Below are positions 57,481 to 64,000 of a DNA stretch of 64,000 nt, one piece after another (position 1 is the first letter of the stretch; every line of letters begins with the position of its first letter). Location: NCBI GenBank assembly GCA_035048485.1, contig CM068585.1, positions 57,824,637-57,888,636 of the forward strand. The letters are read 5' to 3'. The position numbers and the translations under genes were made by a program. Below the pieces are notes generated by a model, which saw only the letters and a list, made by a program, of their open reading frames with translations, ran no database searches and was not told where the DNA came from. Source of the DNA: Pteria penguin (taxonomy: Eukaryota; Mollusca; Bivalvia; Pterioida; Pteriidae).

Positions 57481-57673
57481 CCCGAAATACTGAAAAATTC
57501 CGAGGTGAGACCAGGTGCCCGGGGAGAGTAAGCGTCTCCTGTTTGCATGCATCACCCGTCACAGCAGTTCTTAAGAAACATGTCAAAATCAAGAGTTTTG
57601 GTTTCCTAATTGTACATACGAACGTACAAAACTGGTATACAAAGTCATATTTGGTGTTCACTGCACAGGTCAT

Positions 57674-59100
57674 TTAGTGGCATTCCAGAATATTATCAAT
57701 CATTCTAGAAAGAGGCACATCATATTTTCGTACAAGATCCCCATAGCGACCGTAGAACTTCCTAAGTGACGATTTCAGACGTTCTTTGACATATCCCTGC
57801 AGGAACAACTTAGTGGCCAGTCGTTTGGCCCTTGGAATAAAACAGTCGTATAGAGAACAGGCTCTTGCGTACCTTATAAGTTGAGATATAAAAACTCCAT
57901 AGGCAGTTGAGGACGGGATATTGCTACAAAGAAACGGAAAGTTAGTTATTTGGAAGTTAAAATCGTCACGTTTGTCATACAGAGAGGTGTCCAAATGACC
58001 ATTACTGTCGAAAGTTAAAAATATATCCAGATACGAAGCGGAATTATTGCTCTCGGTTGTCTCTTTTATCTCAAGTTCATGGGGATAGATTTCATGTATG
58101 TAATCCTTAAAGTTAGGGTTATTGATTGACAATACGTCGTCTATATACCTATACGTAAAATTAAACTGAGATGCAAGACTTTTTCTGCCTGTGGAGAGCA
58201 TGTTTTGAATAAATTCCGCCTCATACGAATATAAGAAAATGTCAGCAAGAAGAGGGGCGCAGTTAGTTCCCAAGGGAATGCCAATGATTTGCTGAAAAAT
58301 GTTCCCTCCAAACACCACGAAAATATTGTCTATTAAAAATTCCAGCATTTTGATGATTTGATCTTCGGTATACTTGTGTTTTGCATCAGAGTGTTCTTTT
58401 ACAAAATATGTATCTTCTCACCCAATAACAAGATATTTATATCTACGATTTCCATTTTTATGGAAAAAAGAATTTCGAATAATTGTAGCAAGTCTGGTTT
58501 TGAGCTTTTGATGCGGAATTGTAGTGTAGAGCGTGGAGAAGTCAAAAGATTTGATGCTGAAAATATTATTAAATTTCGGAGATTTTAGATTCTCTAAAAG
58601 TTCTAAAGAATTCTTGAGGATCTACATCTGATTTATTCCGCTTCTGGAGTATGCGGTATCACAGTAAATTTGAAGACCATGCTTGATGTGTGTCAATATC
58701 TTCGTTAGCAATATGGATAGAAGTTTGGTGGTACACTTGGAAGAACCAGCAATGAAACGATGTTTGTAAGGGGTTTTGTGCATTTATGGAATCCAATAAA
58801 TATAAGGTAATTCAAGGTCAGAGTTGCTTGTGGTAATTCCAAAAGACTCGAAAACAGATTTGTGGTTTTAAAGTATTTCAGAAATAAATTTGTTTGTGTG
58901 TATGTTGGATTTCCAGGTGCAGAGTGTAATCCAAGTTCCTCTAACAGACAATTAATGTAAAATTTGGTTAATTCCAAATATATTAAAATATCTGACCAAG
59001 CTGTATAACACAAACTACCCAGGACACAGACATGACTATAGTATAAAAGAAAACCACAGTAATCCACATTGCAAAAATACTTGACGGTCTTACAGTTATG
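57674..59100 (-). mobile_element. Penelope-like reverse transcriptase, inactivated copy
   Basis: On the minus strand, a nearly continuous reverse transcriptase. An N-terminal piece, LLEELGLHSAPGNPTY (about 58,950-58,900), is followed after a frameshift by SFDFSTLYTTIPHQKL (about 58,560-58,505), then the intact 224-codon frame 57,674-58,348 with QIIGIPLGTNCAPLLADIF and the catalytic RYIDDVLS (YIDD at 58,137-58,148), then LYDKRDDFNF and AYGVFISQLIRYARAC. Two nonsense codons interrupt it: TAG at plus-strand 58,622-58,624 and TGA at 58,418-58,420. The GIY-YIG endonuclease part is absent downstream. Order and motifs fit Penelope-like retroelements rather than LINE or LTR families. Confidence 0.8.
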
Positions 59101-59250
59101 AAACCGACGTCAATTAAAATAACAAACGCAATTCAATTCGTGTTGTGAACCGATTCACAGGCATCCACCTTCCCATTCACTGCAACAGCAACACCGTCAA
59201 AGGACCCACTTCGTATAAGTAGTTTTTAATGTGACAAAATTTATTCCATT
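59101..59250 (-). other. Putative 5' flank of Penelope-like copy
   Basis: ccaccttcccattcactgc followed by aacagcaacaccgtcaaagg (59,167-59,206) resembles 39,357-39,400. Both lie a few hundred bases from Penelope-like coding fragments on the minus strand, so this may be the conserved untranslated end of the element. Confidence 0.4.
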
Positions 59251-62100
59251 TTCTCTTTCACTAGGTTATAAATGTAATATTCTTGCACGAAAACGTACAT
59301 ACCCGATGCATTTTGCTGTTGTAATGATAAAATACTTTTTGAGGATATTGGAAAACATAACCTGATATTAAAAAGCTTTGTAGACATATCTATTTTATTT
59401 TATTTTATTTTTGTAACACGAAGTGTTACACTGTTATGGACCCGGGTCATGGGCGCTGCCATATTGGGATTCACCCCTTTGCTCATGTATTCCTACACTC
59501 AGTGAAATAGGTCTATGATTATGTGCATTAAATTTGCAAATATTCATGAACATTTGATACTTCTGGTATGTTATTAACTACATATTCAGCAAATTATTTA
59601 GGAAGATGTATGGAAAGTCCATACCAGAGCTGAACAAACACGATGATTATTTTTGAAACTAACTGGATGTAACCTATGTTTTCATTCAGTCGTTGATTAC
59701 TACGCACTGATCGCACATTTTCGGGCCTTTCTGTCGGCCGTTGCCAACGACAATAACAACATGCTTTTGATGACATGCCGAAAAATTTATGTTTTACTTG
59801 ATTAAAGTGGGACAGCAGACTGTATAAGTTTAATTTTTTCCTTTGAGTATTGTAAACATTCTGCGTAAGTTTCAGCAGAGCTGGGTATTAACGTGAAACA
59901 CCCTCCTCTGATTACAACCCCCTCCTAATTACAAACATGGATTCACCAAAGTTGCACCAATGGTTCATCTATGGGATGTACACTAGAGTACCTGGTTCGA
60001 TTGCTTCATGTGACAGTTTTCCACTTCAGTGATTTGGTTAACCTGTTGGGGATACCTCATTTTGTCACAAACTAGTAAAAATAAAAGACTTTTGACTTGG
60101 CCGTATGCCAAGTCACCTCTACTAAACAGTGTGTGAAAATTCCCAAACTTGTGCTAATGGTTCATCTTGGGACCCAGACTTAAATGCAAGCTTCATATAA
60201 CAATTCCCACTTCAATTTTGTTTCATTAAAAGAAAATTGATTAGAATAACTCAATAATTATTCAAGTGTCATTTTCAATTTGTGCTGTTCATTGTAAGAA
60301 TGAAACTAGTCCTGAATTAAGGGGGTAGTCTGGTGAACTAGTAAGAAGAATTAAAAATCTACAACTGGCTATTTCATGCATATTCTATAAGAACAGACAA
60401 AGGTAGATTAAATAATAACAAAAACGTATCATGTTGTGGAGCAAATTATTCTACTAGAATCAATGCAAATTAACACTGTTTCATGTCTATTTCGATATAG
60501 AGAAATCAGCAGTTTATGTATTTTTTTCACAAATATGACGCAGAAAAGTTTGGTTTTTTTTATTTTGGTAGATAAACTTATGAATTTATACTGATGGATT
60601 GAAAAAAATAACAAGGATTAGGGAAAGCTCTGACAACTTACGAAACCTTTCATAGTGACTATAGTAATCAAACAAACCTACTAAAATAATGACAATTTCA
60701 CAAGAAGTACACTGTAATGTGCAATGGTCTGTCATAAGTAAAACATCATAGAATTACAATAGGTAATGGAGCATTTTACAAAGAAATTTGATAGATATTA
60801 CACCCTCCCCCATTTTGCTATAACCTCATTTGTGTGTAATATATATTGAATGAAATTTTTGCTTTTCATGATCAAGAAAGGAATTGATTTGTATACATAT
60901 AAGCTTCAAATGACATTTCAAATTAAAACCATATTTAGATTCAATATTATCAAAATATATAAACACATTAATGCCCTCCCCCTTTTAGGAGGTTGGAGGC
61001 TATTTGGAAAACAAGTACATATATTTCCTTGAAAAATCTGCCTTTGTGGTACATATATAACTACTTCAATGAATATGTCAGTAACAACATCGTAGTATTA
61101 TTTAAAAGTTGAAAATGTCTTCTTTTTAATATGTAAACCATGCCTCTTCTGTGAACAAGTCTAGAAATATAATGGCTCAAAGACACCATACTTTTCAACA
61201 GACAGCATATACAGCAGGTGCGACGACATCACATCATTAAGACGTAACGTCTCACTAACAACATCCTCTACTGCATGATGTAAATCTGCAGCCCTGTTTC
61301 AAATACGTTAGCACTCTGAGGATTAAAGATAAAAACCATTGTTTCAAGATAATTAAATATACTGGCCTTCGCTTTTAGTTGACTATCTTGTGCTTTTTTA
61401 GGTTTTAAAATATTTTACTTTTCCCATTTCGTATTTGCCGGCATAGAGTTTTGGTCAATAGAATAAATCTAAAAACAGTTTTCTTCAATATCGCGTGATA
61501 ATTTACAAACACATGCATAATAGACAAATTATTGAATATTACTTCTGTATTTTCTATCACGGCTAAAAATGTTACATCATCGTGACAGTACGAGTTACCT
61601 CCCGTTAGGCAGATTACTTTTAGGCGTAAATCGCTCACCAGACTACAGCCTTGATACTATTGATAAAACGATTTCCTCTTTATCTTCATATGAGTGTTAC
61701 TCAGGACCTTCAGTCCTTTGATTATTCTATCTTATTAAAGCAACACTCCAATCGATTAATTCCTTCACGAAAAAGTGTTCACCTCTGCATCCTCTTTCTT
61801 TGTCAATCCTCTTGAATAATAATCACATGAGTTCATAAGGAATTACAACAATATTTCCTCGTCATCAACCAACACAAGTTTGTCAGAGCAACCCCGACAG
61901 AATTAAATTTAATTTAATTTGCGAGGCAACCGCTGTAAAAATCCTTACATTATCAATAGCAGTAAAAAATAAGATGCCTGACGATATAAGGTTGCCCCTG
62001 ATTGGTAACTGGCTTGACGTACTTATTACTGTGCCAAATTGAAATGTTTGTTGGTTTGCCAATATAAAATCATGTTGTATCCTTCTGACTGACAACACAT
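59251..62100. other. Non-coding interval
   Basis: No gene recognised in 2.8 kb of AT-rich sequence. A short inverted word (tgtaacacgaagtgttaca) lies at 59,414-59,432. Open frames of 60-77 codons here show no family features. Confidence 0.45.
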
Positions 62101-62600
62101 TTTCAAGTAATCTTGCGAAACGTTCTTATTCTACTTCGATAATCTTTCCTGTCTGTAAGTCATCTAATGTAGTTTATGGCATTGGGTGCACATTGGTTGG
62201 AATAATGTATGTAGACGAACCAAAAATGCCAACTCCGGAGTAGAATGTGTGATCATTAGTTAAAAATATAATAATGGCGGACATCAACTTCTTTATCGCC
62301 CTTTTAGTCAATCAGATCAGTCCATTCTGTCCATGAAAGGACGTATTTTAGAGAAAATATAACAGCCTACTAACAACCCAAATCTCAGCACTCACTGTAG
62401 AAGGGAAAAGTGAGGATAACTGGATACGACAGTTAGGAACAGCTGCACCATATGTTTATAATGACCATATTGATAGTATTGGAAATCTTACAAGTCCTGG
62501 ATGTCGGTCAGTAAGTGTCATGGGTTTGTTTTATAATACATCAAGAATATCGACTCCAAGGTATTATCTTAGACGTCTCCAGTAACAGACTATTTCAAAC
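62100..62600 (+). mobile_element. Penelope-like GIY-YIG endonuclease end (copy 1 of tandem)
   Basis: The plus strand reads, with frame breaks, SSNVVYGIGCTL and IMYVDEPK (about 62,157-62,225, the GIY-YIG start), SILSMKGRILEKI (about 62,320-62,365), NNPNLSTH (about 62,375-62,400) and EDNWIRQLGT followed by HIDSIGNLTSPGC (about 62,413-62,507). These are successive blocks of the endonuclease of the same Penelope-like family as 38,640-38,930 and 57,674-59,100. Stops (TAA after EKI) and frameshifts make it inactive. The reverse transcriptase part is not present upstream in this window. Confidence 0.75.
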
Positions 62601-62689
62601 CGTCCATTCAGAAAGGCCTGTAGATGGCAATGAGAGGCACCCCTTTCTTAAAGTATTTTTTTTTTTTTTGCAAATAAAGGATTTGACGA

Positions 62690-64000
62690 ACTTAATTTAA
62701 GTAACATTTTAAATGATAAGTATGTTTAAGATAATATCTCTCCATACTTCAAAATGAGGGAGTCGCCTTGCATTTCCAATAAATATACACCAACAGTTGC
62801 TTCCAAAATCGTTAACTATAAACAAAATTTAAAATATATACATCTGAAAGACTTTCACAACCCTATTGAGTCTATTCATTATACAGAGTTATTTCCATTT
62901 GAGACGGTATCTGACGTAAAACCATTATGACGTCATCAATTTCCTATTGAAACGTCATTTGTGAACTATTATTTCCCCGAGTTTATATTAGTTTCCATAG
63001 AATTTGATGACATCATAAGTGTTTTACGTCAGACACCGTCCCAGTTGGGAAGTAACTCTGTATAACGAGAAGACCGAATAGAGTGTTCATGTTCCTGTTC
63101 ATGTTTAAATATAATCGATGTTGTCATGTTGTGACAAGAGACCTCCATATTGTTTGCAAGTTATAATATATAAGTATATTATACTTATAATAGGTCCAAA
63201 ATATAGAGAGCCAGTCATTTACACGGCGTCAAAATTTTGGTATTATTATGAACTCATGTGAAGAGTATGCTAGACGTTGGGGTAAGGGAGAGAAGGTTGA
63301 ATTAGACACTCTGTCTGAATGGCTGAAGTCGATCAGAAATCTGCGAAAGAAAAGAAAACGAAGACTTTGTCATTTTTTAGGAACAAACACTATCCTATAT
63401 TTTGTCTCTCCAATGTCTTTAGAGCTCTTTCTCGACTTCACGAAAATTTAATTATTGTTCCTGCTGACAAGGCAGCTAACAATTACACTTTCGTATGTAA
63501 GGCATATTATATTAAATGTCTTATGGAAAAGCTTGGTCTTTATTCGACGCCTGGTAATCCAACTTACGCAATTAAGAATCTGTCTCCTTCAGAGGTGTTG
63601 GATAATCAGAAGTCAGTTCTCAGTTCATTCGGCACTACTACAAATGAATCTGATCTCGAGCTACCACACCTTTTTGGACTACATAGATGCATAAAACTCC
63701 ATATAAGCACCGATTTATAGCTGGATCTTCTAAGTGTTCCACCAGGCCTCTGGCCGTCTAACAGAAATCAAACATGGTCTTCAGAAATACTGCTCTACTG
63801 CTTACTCGAGAAGCGGAATCAATCAGATGCGTATCCTAAAGAATTCTAAGGAACTTCTAGAGCAATTATAATCTCCTTTTTTCAATAATGTCACTACTAT
63901 CAAATTTTTTGACTTTTTGACTCTTTATACAACCATTCCTCATCAAAAACTTAAGAATAGACGAACGTCAATTATTTAAGCGCCTTCTTTAACAAACAAA
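62690..64000 (+). mobile_element. Penelope-like element 5' part (copy 2 of tandem), runs off the window
   Basis: Beginning about 90 bp after the endonuclease end of copy 1, the plus strand reads NILNDKYV, a TAA at 62,727-62,729, DNISPYFKMRESPC and KYTPTVASKIVNYKQ (about 62,730-62,830). After a MITE insertion it continues with IMNSCEEYARRWGKGEKVEL and LDTLSEWLKS (63,245-63,336), then after a frameshift LIIVPADKAANNYTFVCKAYY (63,449-63,510) and LGLYSTPGNPTY. The last 280 bp hold degraded parts of the fingers/palm start, including a TLYTTIPHQKL-like segment near 63,925-63,955. The reverse transcriptase catalytic core would lie outside the window. Confidence 0.75.
62882..63062. mobile_element. 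MITE inserted in Penelope-like element, TA target
   Basis: tacagagttatttcc at 62,882 and ggaagtaactctgta ending 63,062 open inverted repeats of about 75 bp (both arms carry ctgacgtaaaac and tgacgtcatcaa or tgatgtcatcaa). TA flanks both sides (62,880-62,881 and 63,063-63,064). 181 bp, no coding. Type (Tc1/mariner-related) inferred from the TA target. Confidence 0.8.

Noticed and set aside
57413..57673. 86-codon minus-strand frame directly after the reverse transcriptase, considered as its continuation
   Set aside because: It overlaps a dispersed repeat motif in reverse orientation and shows none of the endonuclease blocks seen at 62,100-62,600.

Overview
The window looks like one end of an invertebrate chromosome, most likely a mollusc (bivalve-like). 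The DNA is AT-rich and intron-bearing, and its telomere repeat is TTAGGG/CCCTAA. It carries a tRNA-derived SINE with a CAAC-rich tail of the kind I associate with molluscs, together with Penelope-like, hAT, CACTA-like and Tc1/mariner relics. Nothing in it is prokaryotic: there are no operons, and most long open frames are translated simple repeats.

Layout. (1) 1-8,960 is a large palindrome. A subtelomeric arm at 1-1,800 is repeated in reverse complement at 7,244-8,960. Between the arms lie a G-rich GGGGTG-like tract (about 1,850-4,640), a degenerate GTTAAA tract (about 4,650-5,630) and a clean CCCTAA array (5,636-7,243). The clean array followed by the right arm is a normal chromosome start. 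The left 5.6 kb may be a fold-back sequencing or assembly artefact, or a sister-chromatid-type telomere fusion. (2) 8,961-30,530 is subtelomere built from tandem repeat families (periods about 348, 377, 177, 353, 190 and 43 bp) separated by internal CCCTAA arrays. It includes five full copies and one truncated copy of a macrosatellite made of a 43-bp palindromic array, a 1.28-kb core and a CCCTAA tract. (3) 30,530-38,630 is largely an inverted, diverged version of 11,690-17,000, ending in TTAGGG of the opposite orientation. Inside it sits the best gene of the window.

(4) 31,025-36,125 holds a multi-exon gene for a tyrosine recombinase with two zinc-finger-like motifs. It has a TATA box, a 5'UTR intron, consistent splice sites, a recognisable catalytic R-K-R-H-Y set and a polyadenylation signal. 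It lies behind an array of about 240-bp repeats, and short TTAGGG-like motifs stand near both edges. It is the strongest candidate for an undescribed system: a Crypton-like recombinase unit living in, and possibly targeting, telomeric repeats.

(5) 38,630-64,000 is a transposon graveyard with little host coding sequence: fragments of a Penelope-like element (reverse transcriptase plus GIY-YIG), a SINE, an OTU-protease fragment, a hAT transposase relic split by a young CACTA-like element with near-identical 330-bp terminal inverted repeats, a Tc1/mariner relic and one exon resembling the C-terminus of a pancreatic-lipase-family protein. The window ends inside a Penelope-like copy that lies head-to-tail behind the endonuclease end of another. 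Apart from the recombinase and perhaps the lipase exon, I see no intact protein-coding gene.
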